Source of the DNA: Bacteroidales bacterium UBA4295
Lineage (GTDB): Bacteria > Bacteroidota > Bacteroidia > Bacteroidales > Paludibacteraceae
Length of the DNA: 64,000 nt
Assembly: GCA_002395805.1 (NCBI GenBank)
Contig: DGVB01000012.1
Span: 1-64,000, forward strand
Direction: 5' to 3'
The notes below the pieces were generated by a model. The model saw only the letters and a list, made by a program, of their open reading frames with translations, made no database searches and was not told the origin of the DNA. Position 1 is the first letter of the stretch, and each line of letters begins with the position of its first letter. Shown here piece after piece: positions 17,430 to 26,740 of this stretch. The position numbers and the translations under genes are program-made.

Positions 17430-18007
17430 TGAAAAAAATTTTTTTAATAGGCCTCATAGGCATGGCCTTCCTGGCAAGCGGATGCAGCAGTAATACGTAT
17501 TCAAGGCTGCGGGATCAAGAAGACAGACTGATAGCTAACTATATCAGTCGCAATAACCTGCAAATTGTCAAAGAAGAGCCGAGTAGTGATCACGTGTGGG
17601 GCGAGAAAGAATTCTACAAGATCACAGGAGTGGACAATTGCTATTTCCACCTGATTTCCCGCGGCGACTCCGTTCGCTACGACACTGTCAGCGCATCGCG
17701 CATAGACACCATCGACCAAAAAATCATAGCGAACGACCTGATCGTAGCGCGATACAAACGGTTCGGGCTAACAGAAAACGCCGATACTGTCAGTTATTGG
17801 ACGACATTGGATCAAGCCTTTCCGTACGAGTTTCATTATATGAATTTAAGCGAGTGCGAAGCAACGGCATGGCACTTGGCTATTCGGCTGATGAAATACC
17901 CGGAGTCGCAATGCGAGATTATTGTACCCAGCAAGTTGGGCTTTTCTGCCGAACAGTCGTCTGTAACACCCTATGTATATATCTTGAAAATCAAAGTAAA
18001 ACAATAA
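17429..18007 (+). CDS. Lipoprotein, DUF4827-like
   Basis: A 192-residue predicted lipoprotein with signal MKKIFLIGLIGMAFLASGC (lipobox LASGC). The body contains NNLQIVKEEPSSDHVWGEKE and YHLISRGDS-like strands, and ends in PYVYILKIKVK. It resembles the DUF4827 lipoproteins that Bacteroidales carry beside glmM, with an FKBP-like fold in the C-terminal half; I recognise it mainly by context and overall layout. The start overlaps the previous stop by 1 bp. A longer open frame reaches back to 17312 inside the preceding gene but would bury the signal peptide, so it is rejected. glmM starts 1 bp after its stop. Function unknown, probably envelope-associated. Confidence 0.65.
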   Translation: MKKIFLIGLIGMAFLASGCSSNTYSRLRDQEDRLIANYISRNNLQIVKEEPSSDHVWGEKEFYKITGVDNCYFHLISRGDSVRYDTVSASRIDTIDQKIIANDLIVARYKRFGLTENADTVSYWTTLDQAFPYEFHYMNLSECEATAWHLAIRLMKYPESQCEIIVPSKLGFSAEQSSVTPYVYILKIKVKQ

Positions 18008-18008
18008 T

Positions 18009-19382
18009 ATGAGTCTGGTTAAAAGTATTTCCGGTATCCGCGGGACTATCGGAGGACGCGTAGGAGAAGGATTGAACCCGGTGGATATCGTTCGTTTCAC
18101 CGCTGCTTATGCCACCCAACGCCGTGCTGCGCTGCCGGGTAACAACAAGATTGTGGTAGGCCGCGATGCACGCTTGAGCGGTCATATGGTAGAGCAGATT
18201 GTATGCGGTACGCTCATGGGAATGGGCTATGATGTAGTGAATATCGGTTTGGCTACAACCCCTACTACCGAAATCGCCGTCACCGGCGAAAAAGCCGCAG
18301 GAGGTATCATCCTTACCGCCAGCCACAACCCCAAACAGTGGAATGCGCTCAAACTGCTGAACGAAAAAGGTGAGTTCCTGAATGACGCCGAAGGGAAGGG
18401 AGTATTGGCTATTGCAGAGGCGGAAGACTTCTCTTTCGCCGAAGTAGATGAGTTGGGGCATATGACGACCAAAGACTATTTGCCCTACCATGTAGAGCAA
18501 GTTCTCAAATTGAAACTGGTGGATGTAGAGGCCATCCGAAAACGGCATTTCACGGTAGCTATTGACTGTGTCAACTCCGTAGGAGGCCTGGCTATTCCGG
18601 CTATCCTGCGCGCTGTGGGTGTAGAGGATATTATCGAACTGAACTGCACGCCGGACGGACATTTCCCCCACAACCCCGAACCGCTGCCGCAACACTTGAC
18701 TCAAATCAGCGACCTGCTCAAGTCCGGCAAAGCGGATGTAGGGTTTGTTGTGGATCCCGATGTGGATCGTCTGGCTATCATCTGCGAGAACGGAGAGATG
18801 TTCGGTGAAGAATATACACTGGTCAGCGTGGCGGATTATATCCTACAGCATACACCCGGCAATACCGTCAGCAACATGTCTTCCACCCGCGCGCTAAGCG
18901 ATGTTACGAAAGCGCATGGCGGAGAATATAGTGCGAGCGCCGTAGGCGAAGTGAATGTAGTGGCAGAGATGAAACGCGTAGGAGCTGTCATCGGCGGCGA
19001 AGGAAACGGAGGCGTGATCTATCCCGAATGCCACTACGGTCGAGACGCTCTCGTTGGTATTGCGCTCTTCCTAAGCCATCTGGCACATCTGGACATGAAA
19101 GTAAGCGAACTGCGCCGGACTCTACCTGACTATTGTATCAGCAAAAACCGCATTGACTTAACACCCGAGACGGATGTAGATGCTATTCTCGCCAAGGTCA
19201 AAGCACTCTACCAAAACGAACGTGTCAACGACCGCGACGGAGTGAAGATTGATTTTGCAGACGGATGGGTTCACCTGCGCAAATCCAACACCGAGCCTAT
19301 CATCCGTGTCTATTCAGAGGCGGCTACTATGGATGAGGCGAATGCGCTGGCGCAACAAGTGATAGACGTAGTAAAAGCATAG
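18009..19382 (+). CDS. glmM: Phosphoglucosamine mutase
   Basis: A 457-residue cytoplasmic alpha-D-phosphohexomutase converting glucosamine-6-phosphate to glucosamine-1-phosphate on the way to UDP-GlcNAc for peptidoglycan and lipid A. The active-site serine is S105 in LTASHNP, the metal loop is DPDVDRLAI (about 253-261), the sugar-binding loop is GGEGNGGVIYPE, and the phosphate-binding loop RKSNTEPIIRVYSEA is near the end. Length is standard. It is the third gene of a tightly packed run, and lpxB starts on its stop codon. It could act on other phosphosugars as well, but the family and the lpxB neighbour favour GlmM. Confidence 0.85.
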   Translation: MSLVKSISGIRGTIGGRVGEGLNPVDIVRFTAAYATQRRAALPGNNKIVVGRDARLSGHMVEQIVCGTLMGMGYDVVNIGLATTPTTEIAVTGEKAAGGIILTASHNPKQWNALKLLNEKGEFLNDAEGKGVLAIAEAEDFSFAEVDELGHMTTKDYLPYHVEQVLKLKLVDVEAIRKRHFTVAIDCVNSVGGLAIPAILRAVGVEDIIELNCTPDGHFPHNPEPLPQHLTQISDLLKSGKADVGFVVDPDVDRLAIICENGEMFGEEYTLVSVADYILQHTPGNTVSNMSSTRALSDVTKAHGGEYSASAVGEVNVVAEMKRVGAVIGGEGNGGVIYPECHYGRDALVGIALFLSHLAHLDMKVSELRRTLPDYCISKNRIDLTPETDVDAILAKVKALYQNERVNDRDGVKIDFADGWVHLRKSNTEPIIRVYSEAATMDEANALAQQVIDVVKA

Positions 19383-20488
19383 TGGCTAAGTATTTCCTCA
19401 TAGCAGGCGAAGCGTCCGGAGACATGCACGCTGCAGCGCTGATAGCGCAGATAGCCGAGCGTGACGAACAAGCCGTGTTCGCCGGTTTAGGCGGAGACAA
19501 GATGGCTGCAGCCGGATGTCACCTGTACCGCCATATACGCCATATGGCCTTTATGGGGATCGCTGCTGTCATCAGTCATTGGCGGGACGTACAAGCGAAC
19601 TTCCGAATCGCCCGCAAGGCTATTATGGCTGAGCAGCCGGACGTGTTGATACTCATTGACTACCCTTCTTTCAACCTCCGAATGGCTGCTTTCTGCCGCA
19701 AGTACTTGCCGGCCACCAAAATCGTCTATTATATCCCACCTAAAGTATGGGCCTGGAAACGCAGACGGATTCACCGGATAGCCCGCCTTTGCGATGAGGT
19801 ATTAGGCATATTCCCATTTGAACCCGCTTTCTACGCTAAATACGGCTATCGCTGCACGTACGTCGGAAACCCGACGGCGGAAGCCGTACGACATGATACC
19901 ACCATTATTCCATCGGAGAACTCAAAACTCATCGCCATTCTTCCAGGTTCTCGACCTTCGGAAATCACCCACTGCCTGCCACGTATGATAGAGGCTGCGC
20001 GGAGATTTCCGGCATACCAAACAGTTGTTTGCGCAGCTCCCGGGATAGAGGATGAGTTTTATACACCTTATTTAAACGCAGGCGTTACGCTCGCGCGCGA
20101 GGCATACCGAACCGTGCGGTGCGCCTCTGCGGCTATTGTCAACTCCGGCACAGCGACACTCGAAACGGCTCTGTTAGGATGCCCGCAAGTAGCCGTTTAT
20201 CATCTGGCCTGCTCGCGACTCATCGGGTTCATCCGTCGGTGGGCACAGCCGCTCCTTTTCTCCATCCGCCATTTCACACTCGTCAATATTATCGCAGGAC
20301 GGGAAGTCATTAAAGAATGCATCGCAGACGACTTCACGCCGGACAAAATAGCGACCGAACTGAACAGCCTGCTCAACGACGAAGCCTACAAAAAAGAGAT
20401 GCTCGCTTCGTACGAACATCTCTCTTCTCTTCTGGGGACTCAACCCGCTTCGGCTACTGCCGCCGAAATCATCACATCGAGACGATAA
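19382..20488 (+). CDS. lpxB: Lipid-A-disaccharide synthase
   Basis: A 368-residue peripheral membrane GT19 glycosyltransferase that joins UDP-2,3-diacylglucosamine to lipid X to make the lipid A disaccharide. Signatures are the N-terminal FLIAGEASGDMHAAAL, YYIPPKVWAWKRRRI in the middle, LPGSRPSEI, and the nucleotide-binding region with NSGTATLETALLGCPQV. Length is close to the family norm. The start is GTG at 19382, overlapping the glmM stop by 1 bp. It converges with a minus-strand membrane gene and their coding ends overlap by 17 bp, leaving no separate terminator between them. Confidence 0.92.
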   Translation: MAKYFLIAGEASGDMHAAALIAQIAERDEQAVFAGLGGDKMAAAGCHLYRHIRHMAFMGIAAVISHWRDVQANFRIARKAIMAEQPDVLILIDYPSFNLRMAAFCRKYLPATKIVYYIPPKVWAWKRRRIHRIARLCDEVLGIFPFEPAFYAKYGYRCTYVGNPTAEAVRHDTTIIPSENSKLIAILPGSRPSEITHCLPRMIEAARRFPAYQTVVCAAPGIEDEFYTPYLNAGVTLAREAYRTVRCASAAIVNSGTATLETALLGCPQVAVYHLACSRLIGFIRRWAQPLLFSIRHFTLVNIIAGREVIKECIADDFTPDKIATELNSLLNDEAYKKEMLASYEHLSSLLGTQPASATAAEIITSRR

Positions 20489-20750
20489 GTGCCGCCAATA
20501 TATACGGCATAGCTCCCGCCAGCACTCCTTTGCTGAGACGCCAGGTGTCTGTTGTGTAAAAGACAAAGATTAGCGCCAGATCGGGGAATACGCTGACTAA
20601 CAGCAGTTTGCTCAATACGCCTCCCGCTTGAAACTGCAAGGTCTGTAGCGGGTACCAGAGGTTCATCACCTCTATATAGGTCAGCCCGAAAGCCGCCGGC
20701 AACACTAACCCGATCAGTATTCCTATCCAGTATCGATCAAAGCGATCCAT
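20472..20750 (-). CDS. Small membrane protein of unknown function
   Basis: A 92-residue protein with about three hydrophobic segments: YWIGILIGLVLPAAFGLTYI, KLLLVSVFPDLALIFVFYTT and GAMPYILAALIV. I do not recognise a family. The ATG at 20750 (MDRFDRYW) overlaps the end of surE by 14 bp. A longer open frame starting at 20840 lies inside surE and lacks the character of a membrane-protein N-terminus, so it is rejected. Position between surE and lpxB is conserved-looking for Bacteroidales envelope genes, so an envelope role is plausible but unproven. Its 3' end overlaps lpxB on the opposite strand by 17 bp. Confidence 0.6.
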   Translation of the reverse strand: MDRFDRYWIGILIGLVLPAAFGLTYIEVMNLWYPLQTLQFQAGGVLSKLLLVSVFPDLALIFVFYTTDTWRLSKGVLAGAMPYILAALIVSM

Positions 20751-21477
20751 AGTCAGTCCAGTCCAAAGTAAGCGGTGTGATGGATAGCAACTGGTGCTGC
20801 ATAGCCCAGATATCTGTATCGGTAGCAGAGGGTTCTTCATTCACAAACTCACCTCCTAACTTCCATCCTTTCAGCACGCCGTCCGGCAGTTCAGCCAGAG
20901 GCACTAACTCATTCGCCCAGTGGCCGACGCATTGCCTCGTCCACCGAATGCCTTCTATCTCGCCCACCGGAGCATTGATATTAAAGACGGTCCGCGGAGC
21001 GATGCCTTCTTCCAGCAAATGCTGGGTCACATCCACCAGAAAAGGCTGCAACCAGTGCAGATCTACATCCATCGCATGGCTGTCGATAGACCATCCGATA
21101 GCCGGTATACCCTTCTCTGCCGCTACAAAACAAGCACCTATCGTTCCGGAATACATCGCATTGATCGCTGCGTTGGAGCCATGATTGATGCCGGATACCA
21201 CCAGATCTATCGGCATCTCGGGAAAGAGGTATTCCCGGGCTATCTTGATGCAGTCGGCCGGCGTACCGTTCGTCACGTAAACTTCTGCTCCGTTGAGGTC
21301 ATGCTCCTCGATCCGCCGCACGTACATCGGTGTCTCTACACTGATGGAAGCCGCCTTGCCGCTTCGTGCACCGTCCGGACAGATGACCGTCACTTGGCCT
21401 AAACGTGTCATCTCCTTGGCCAGCAAGCGGATACCCGCCGTACCCCAGCCGTCATCGTTGACTACTACTATATTCAT
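20737..21477 (-). CDS. surE: 5'/3'-nucleotidase SurE
   Basis: A 246-residue metal-dependent nucleoside monophosphate phosphatase. The N-terminal VVNDDGWGTAGI supplies the metal-binding Asp pair (D8, D9), RSGKAASISVETP follows, and NGTPADCIKIA and LVVSGINHGSNA are the remaining family blocks. Length matches. It acts in the cytoplasm on nucleotide monophosphates. It lies 1 bp after the stop of the M16 peptidase gene, and its end overlaps the small membrane gene downstream, so all are probably one transcript. Confidence 0.93.
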   Translation of the reverse strand: MNIVVVNDDGWGTAGIRLLAKEMTRLGQVTVICPDGARSGKAASISVETPMYVRRIEEHDLNGAEVYVTNGTPADCIKIAREYLFPEMPIDLVVSGINHGSNAAINAMYSGTIGACFVAAEKGIPAIGWSIDSHAMDVDLHWLQPFLVDVTQHLLEEGIAPRTVFNINAPVGEIEGIRWTRQCVGHWANELVPLAELPDGVLKGWKLGGEFVNEEPSATDTDIWAMQHQLLSITPLTLDWTDYGSL

Positions 21478-21478
21478 A

Positions 21479-24292
21479 TTATTTCTCGGGGAACATGACT
21501 ACCTCAAACATATTACCGGCTTTCACCAGTTCCTTGAGAGTGGCCTGTACTGTTTCGGCTGTGATAGCCTCAACCGCAGCCTTGTAGTCGCGGATATTGT
21601 TTTCTCCGTACATATAGTACATATAGAGCGACTGACGCCAATAGGTATTCTTCTCCAGATCCTCCTGATAATCCTTGAGCATCGACTCTTTTTCTTTCTG
21701 CAGGTCAGTTGCGAGCGGACCGTTGGCTATGATCGTATCTACCTCTTCGTGAATGATCTCCATCAGCCGTGCCTGTTTCTTGGGATCGGTATCAAACTGC
21801 ATGATCAACCCGGCTCGCGGGGACGGGAGAGCTACCATATAGCCGTACGTTCCTACGCCGTACGAACCTCCTTCGCGCTCGCGGATGGACTCCAGATAGC
21901 GGGTTGAGAGGATGCGTCCGATCATCTCCATATTCAGGTCGTTGACCATCGTATAAGGCATGTCATAGGACGTATATTGAATACGGTTCGAGGCCGTTGT
22001 GGTCTCCATCTGACGGGTGAAATAGTTCTTCTGCTGGCCCAATGCAACCGTCACGTGGTGGTCAATAACTTCCTCATGCTGGCATTTTTTGGTTTTCAAC
22101 CCTCCGAGCCACTGGCAAATCAAATCTTTCACTTTCTGGTCTTTCGGATCGATGTTTCCTACGAATACAAAGGTGAAATCCGCAGGATTGGCGAAACGCG
22201 CCTGATAAACCTCCAGCGCTTTGTCCAACGTCACTTTCTCCAGCAACTCCATGTTGTAAAGCGGAGCACGGTCGGAATGATTAGAACTCATCACCTGGAT
22301 TGAATCGGAGAAAGCCGTCTTGGGATTCTTGTCGCGGTTGACCAGTTGGTTTTTCAGAAGACCCATCAAGGTCTCATAGGCTTGCTCATCGCGACGTGGA
22401 GAGGTGAAATACAGATACGTCAGCTGCAGCATCGTCTCCAGATCCTTGACGGAAGAAGAACCCTGCATCCGCTCTACATTCTCGGAGATCTCAGGACTTA
22501 CCGATACCGTTTTGCCGGCCAGCGCTTTCTGCAACTCCGTAGCATTGAAACGACCTATACCGGACATCTCTATCACATAAGTTGCCACTTGTGCCGAAGG
22601 CAGGTCTGCCGTCTTCACCTGGCTGTAGCCGCCTTTCGAGAAGGCCTGCATCAGGATCTCATCCGCTTTGTATTCAGTCGGATGGAATACTACCTTGATA
22701 CCGTTCGAAAGCATCCACTCTGTCGTCTCTATATCCTCATTGTAGCGGAATGATTTAATCTTACCTTTGCGCGGCGCTTTCTTGACCAACTCGGTATCAA
22801 TTGTTTCCTCTACCGGAGCCTCGATAGCCAGTTCACTCTGACCGGCGAGTGAAGCCAGTACTGTCTCTTCCGACGGGATGTTCACACCCTCTTTTGCCGG
22901 ACCGGAGATAGCCACTGTCGGATTAGCATGGATCAGCGATTTGGCGATATTATTGACGGTTTCCAAACTGACCATCGGTAGTACAGCCTGCACGAACTCA
23001 TACTCCCACTGGGCACCGGGCATGCTCGCTTGATCCTCGAAATGACGGATACATTCGCGGGCCAGCGTGATATTCTTACGCGTATTACGCTCGTTGTAGT
23101 ATTTCTCCATCGCGTTCAGCTTCTCGGTCTTAACGCGGTCCAGTTCACTCTGGGTGAAGCCATAGCGATGCATCTTCTCGAGCTGGAACAGCAAGTCATT
23201 GTAAGCCTCCGTCTCGCGGCCTTCTTTCGGAATAGAAACGCCGTAGAAAGCATCCATCTTCTTTGCCACCGAGCCGTAATAGCAACCCGCTCCTGTGAAC
23301 GACGCCTTCGGGTCAAGAGCCAACTCCGTGAAACGGTTGTCCAGCATATCGCACACTAATCCGCGCACGAGGTTTAACATGTATTCCTGCGCTGTATTTT
23401 GCAATGCGTCCGGCAGTTCGTCGAACTTATACTCCATCGTTATGCGGCTGCCTTCCGCCTCCGGATCGGTCACAATAGCCACCAGCGGTTTGTCATTGTG
23501 ATTAACGGTATAAATAGGACGTTCGCCATAGTTGGCGCGACGGGGAACATCCGCCCACAGGGCTTTGATCTTCGCCTCTATCGTATCCACATTGATGTCG
23601 CCTACCACAATAATTGCCTGGTTGTCCGGACCGTACCATTTGTGATAGTAGTCGCGCAATGCCTGATAGGCGAAATTATTGATAACGGCAGTGTCTCCGA
23701 TCACGTCGCGTTTGGCATATTGCGTACCGGGGTACATCTTCGCGTTCATCTCTTTCCATATGCGACGACGGGCCGTACGACCGGTGCGCCACTCCTCGAG
23801 GATGACACCGCGCTCGGCGTCTATCTCTTCCGGCAAAAGCAGCAAGCCGCAACTCCAGTCATGCATCACCAGCAACGCGCTGTCCACTATACCCTCGCGG
23901 TAAGTAGGCACATCCGACAGACGGTAAACGGTCTCGTCGATCGAAGTGTAGGCATTGATATTTCCGCCGAAATTGACACCTACCGACTCAAAATAATTGA
24001 TGATACCCTTGCCCGGAAAATGCTGGGTGCCGTTGAACGCCATATGCTCCAAAAAATGCGCCAGACCGTTCTGATGATCCTCTTCCAGGATAGCACCTAC
24101 AGCCTGCGCGATATGGAACTCCGCACGTTGTTTGGGCTGCTCGTTATGACGGATATAATAGGTCAGTCCGTTTTCCAACTTGCCGTAACGAACCTCCGGG
24201 TCCATCGGCAGTTTCTCCGGTGCCTCTTGGGCAGACACCATAGTCGCTGCACATAGCAGCAATACGCTAAACAGTAGTTTTTGGTTCTTCAT
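21479..24292 (-). CDS. M16 family zinc metallopeptidase (pitrilysin-like), exported
   Basis: A 937-residue exported peptidase. After a signal peptide ending MVSAQ (1-21), the first M16 domain carries the inverted zinc motif H79-F-L-E-H83 in LAHFLEHMAFNG. Further M16 domains follow; the C-terminal half lacks a second HxxEH and is presumably the non-catalytic half of the clamshell. Proteins of this size digest peptides in the periplasm. The ATG at 24292 is chosen because it starts the signal peptide; it overlaps the end of ftsH by 26 bp. An upstream in-frame ATG at 24331 would add 13 residues and spoil the signal. It sits between ftsH and surE on one strand. Confidence 0.9.
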   Translation of the reverse strand: MKNQKLLFSVLLLCAATMVSAQEAPEKLPMDPEVRYGKLENGLTYYIRHNEQPKQRAEFHIAQAVGAILEEDHQNGLAHFLEHMAFNGTQHFPGKGIINYFESVGVNFGGNINAYTSIDETVYRLSDVPTYREGIVDSALLVMHDWSCGLLLLPEEIDAERGVILEEWRTGRTARRRIWKEMNAKMYPGTQYAKRDVIGDTAVINNFAYQALRDYYHKWYGPDNQAIIVVGDINVDTIEAKIKALWADVPRRANYGERPIYTVNHNDKPLVAIVTDPEAEGSRITMEYKFDELPDALQNTAQEYMLNLVRGLVCDMLDNRFTELALDPKASFTGAGCYYGSVAKKMDAFYGVSIPKEGRETEAYNDLLFQLEKMHRYGFTQSELDRVKTEKLNAMEKYYNERNTRKNITLARECIRHFEDQASMPGAQWEYEFVQAVLPMVSLETVNNIAKSLIHANPTVAISGPAKEGVNIPSEETVLASLAGQSELAIEAPVEETIDTELVKKAPRKGKIKSFRYNEDIETTEWMLSNGIKVVFHPTEYKADEILMQAFSKGGYSQVKTADLPSAQVATYVIEMSGIGRFNATELQKALAGKTVSVSPEISENVERMQGSSSVKDLETMLQLTYLYFTSPRRDEQAYETLMGLLKNQLVNRDKNPKTAFSDSIQVMSSNHSDRAPLYNMELLEKVTLDKALEVYQARFANPADFTFVFVGNIDPKDQKVKDLICQWLGGLKTKKCQHEEVIDHHVTVALGQQKNYFTRQMETTTASNRIQYTSYDMPYTMVNDLNMEMIGRILSTRYLESIREREGGSYGVGTYGYMVALPSPRAGLIMQFDTDPKKQARLMEIIHEEVDTIIANGPLATDLQKEKESMLKDYQEDLEKNTYWRQSLYMYYMYGENNIRDYKAAVEAITAETVQATLKELVKAGNMFEVVMFPEK

Positions 24293-26318
24293 TATCGTCT
24301 GTTGTTTGAGATTTCTTTTTACGGGGAGCACGCTTCTTGGGCTGGGGCTGTTCTGCTTCGGCTAAAGCGGCATTGGCTTCCAATAACTCATCGCCTCTGC
24401 TCTTCCAAGGCCGCGGGCCCAGGATACGCTCCACATCTTCGGAGGTGATCACCTCCCGCTCTATCAGCAATTGCGCTATCTGATGATGCCCTTCCGCATG
24501 CTCCGTCAGGATCTGCTTTGCACGCTTCATCTGGTCGGCGATGATACGCTGGGTCTCTTTGTCTATCAACTCTGCCGTGCTGTCCGAGTAGGGTTTGGTG
24601 AACCCGTAGTCGTACTTGCCTGTCGAGTCGTAGAAGCTGACATCCTTCAGTTTCTCGCTCATGCCATAATAAGCCACCATGGCATACGCCTGTTTGGTAG
24701 CGCGCTCCAAGTCATTGAGAGCACCCGTCGACGTCTGCTCTAGGAATAGTTGTTCTGCGGCGCGGCCGCCGAGCAGCGAACAGAGTTCGTCCAGTATATG
24801 CTCTTCGTTGGTTAACTGACGCTCTTCCGGCAAATACCAAGCTGCTCCGAGTGCCATGCCGCGCGGCACAATGGTCACTTTCACCAGAGGATTAGCCCAT
24901 CGCAGCATCCAACTGATGGTCGCATGACCCGCTTCGTGATAAGCAATAGAGCGCTTCTCCTCCTCAGTCATGATCTTGTTCTTGCGCTCCAGACCGCCTA
25001 CGATACGATCTACCGCATCCATGAAGTCCTGTTTGGTCACTTTCTTGCGTCCGCCGCGGGCAGCGATCAAGGCCGCCTCGTTACATACATTCGCTATATC
25101 CGCTCCCGAGAATCCGGGCGTCTGTTTGCTCAGAAAATCGATATCCACACTCTCGTCTAACTTCAGCGGACGCAGATGCACCATGAATATCTCCTTACGC
25201 TCCTGCAAATCCGGCAACTCGACATGTATCTGCCTGTCGAAACGTCCCGCACGCAGCAGAGCTGCGTCCAGCACATCGGCGCGGTTAGTGGCAGCCAGAA
25301 TGATCACACCGCTGTTGGTGCCGAACCCGTCCATCTCTGTCAGCAGCTGGTTAAGCGTACTCTCCCTTTCGTCATTGCCGCCCGTGAACGTGTTCTTGCC
25401 TCGCGCACGACCGATAGCGTCTATCTCATCGATGAAGATGATAGCTGGAGCTTTCTCTTTCGCCTGACGGAATAGATCGCGTACGCGACTGGCGCCTACA
25501 CCGACGAACATCTCCACGAAATCCGAACCGCTCATCGAGAAGAACGGCACGTTCGCTTCACCCGCTACCGCTTTGGCCAGCAAGGTCTTACCTGTTCCCG
25601 GAGGACCTACGAGAAGTGCTCCTTTGGGGATCTTGGCTCCTATCTCCGTGTATTTCTTCGGATTCTTGAGAAACTCTACGATCTCTTGTACCTCCTGTTT
25701 CGCGCCGTAGAGACCCGCCACATCCTGGAAGGTCACTTTGTCTTTTTTATTGCTGTCGAATAGCTGCGCCTGCGCTTTCCCTACACCGAATATACCTCCT
25801 GCTCCGCCGGCGCTGCCTATGCCGCGGCTCATATAGACGAAGAATAAAACGATCAGTACGAACGGAAGGATATTCACGAGGATGAGATACCAGTAGTCGC
25901 GCGACTTGGTGTAAGTCACATCGATAGCGGCCTGACCGGCTTCCTTGCGGGCAGTATTGACCGCATCCATATATTTGGAAAACTCATCTACTGCAGGCAC
26001 CTGGGTTCTCAGCACACCTTTGGCTTTCTCCCCGTCGCCTTGCGTCCCGAAAACGAGCGTGTAACTCTGCGGCTTCACGGTTGCTTTCGCCTGCAAGTCG
26101 TCCGACACCTCTATCTTCTCTATCGCTCCGGCTTCGATATATGCGGTGAGTTTGGTGTAACTCAACTCTTTGCTCGCACCGGCACCTTCTTTGTCCCCAA
26201 AGAAATAGAAACCCATCAACGCAAAAGCGAGGGTATAGAGCACCAGACTGATCCACCGGCGTCCTCCGGAGGGTTGCGGGCCTTTTCTTTGCGGCTTGTT
26301 ATTTCTCTTTTCTGCCAT
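24267..26318 (-). CDS. ftsH: ATP-dependent zinc metalloprotease FtsH
   Basis: A 683-residue inner-membrane AAA+ protease that extracts and degrades membrane and short-lived proteins. Two membrane helices (about 21-42 and 145-165) flank the periplasmic domain. The AAA domain shows Walker A GPPGTGKT (about 239), Walker [10 protein letters not shown] and the arginine-finger region. The zinc motif HEAGH is near 460. The C-terminal tail is basic and Lys/Pro-rich ([11 protein letters not shown]), then acidic. Length is usual. The coding end overlaps the M16 peptidase start by 26 bp. The short gap to rsfS contains an 8-nt repeat array and no clear promoter. Confidence 0.96.
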   Translation of the reverse strand: MAEKRNNKPQRKGPQPSGGRRWISLVLYTLAFALMGFYFFGDKEGAGASKELSYTKLTAYIEAGAIEKIEVSDDLQAKATVKPQSYTLVFGTQGDGEKAKGVLRTQVPAVDEFSKYMDAVNTARKEAGQAAIDVTYTKSRDYWYLILVNILPFVLIVLFFVYMSRGIGSAGGAGGIFGVGKAQAQLFDSNKKDKVTFQDVAGLYGAKQEVQEIVEFLKNPKKYTEIGAKIPKGALLVGPPGTGKTLLAKAVAGEANVPFFSMSGSDFVEMFVGVGASRVRDLFRQAKEKAPAIIFIDEIDAIGRARGKNTFTGGNDERESTLNQLLTEMDGFGTNSGVIILAATNRADVLDAALLRAGRFDRQIHVELPDLQERKEIFMVHLRPLKLDESVDIDFLSKQTPGFSGADIANVCNEAALIAARGGRKKVTKQDFMDAVDRIVGGLERKNKIMTEEEKRSIAYHEAGHATISWMLRWANPLVKVTIVPRGMALGAAWYLPEERQLTNEEHILDELCSLLGGRAAEQLFLEQTSTGALNDLERATKQAYAMVAYYGMSEKLKDVSFYDSTGKYDYGFTKPYSDSTAELIDKETQRIIADQMKRAKQILTEHAEGHHQIAQLLIEREVITSEDVERILGPRPWKSRGDELLEANAALAEAEQPQPKKRAPRKKKSQTTDDNEEPKTTV

Positions 26319-26326
26319 TGATAATA

Positions 26327-26358
26327 GTTTAACGGTTTAACAATTTAACAATTTAACG
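26327..26358. repeat. Octanucleotide repeat array between rsfS and ftsH
   Basis: Four units GTTTAACG, GTTTAACA, ATTTAACA, ATTTAACG. It fills most of the 41-bp gap upstream of the ftsH start. The unit length is 8, unlike the 7-nt arrays elsewhere. Confidence 0.75.
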
Positions 26359-26359
26359 C

Positions 26360-26725
26360 TCATAGCATCTCCGGCAGTTCCGTAATTTTTCCGTCTGCCC
26401 AGAGGTGCTCGATGTCATAGAATGCCCGCGGCTCACGCTGCATCACATGCACGAAGATTGTGCCGTAATCCATCGCTATCCACTCTGCGTTTTCCTGACC
26501 CGCCACACTCAAAGGGTGAACATGCGTCTTCGTCCTGACAAAATCATCTATCTCGTCTGCGATAGCGGATACCTGGGTATTACTCTGACCCTCGCAGATC
26601 AGCATCATCTCTACGGGCGCTTCTTTGATCTTGCGCAAGTCAATAGTCACAATCCGCTGCCCTTTGCGGTTGCGTACACCCTCAATAATAGTGTCTAATA
26701 GTTTTTTGGTGGTTATTTCTTTCAT
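26360..26725 (-). CDS. rsfS: Ribosomal silencing factor RsfS
   Basis: A 121-residue cytoplasmic protein of the RsfS/DUF143 family, which binds ribosomal protein uL14 and blocks subunit joining under starvation. Family features are the N-terminal helix LLDTIIEGVRNRKGQ, the core ICEGQSNTQVSAIADEID and the C-terminal block EWIAMDYGTIFVHVMQREPRAFYDIEHLW. Length is normal. It lies between trxB and ftsH on the same strand; rsfS followed by ftsH is a common Bacteroidota order. Confidence 0.93.
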   Translation of the reverse strand: MKEITTKKLLDTIIEGVRNRKGQRIVTIDLRKIKEAPVEMMLICEGQSNTQVSAIADEIDDFVRTKTHVHPLSVAGQENAEWIAMDYGTIFVHVMQREPRAFYDIEHLWADGKITELPEML

Positions 26726-26740
26726 ATTTTGTTTTATTTC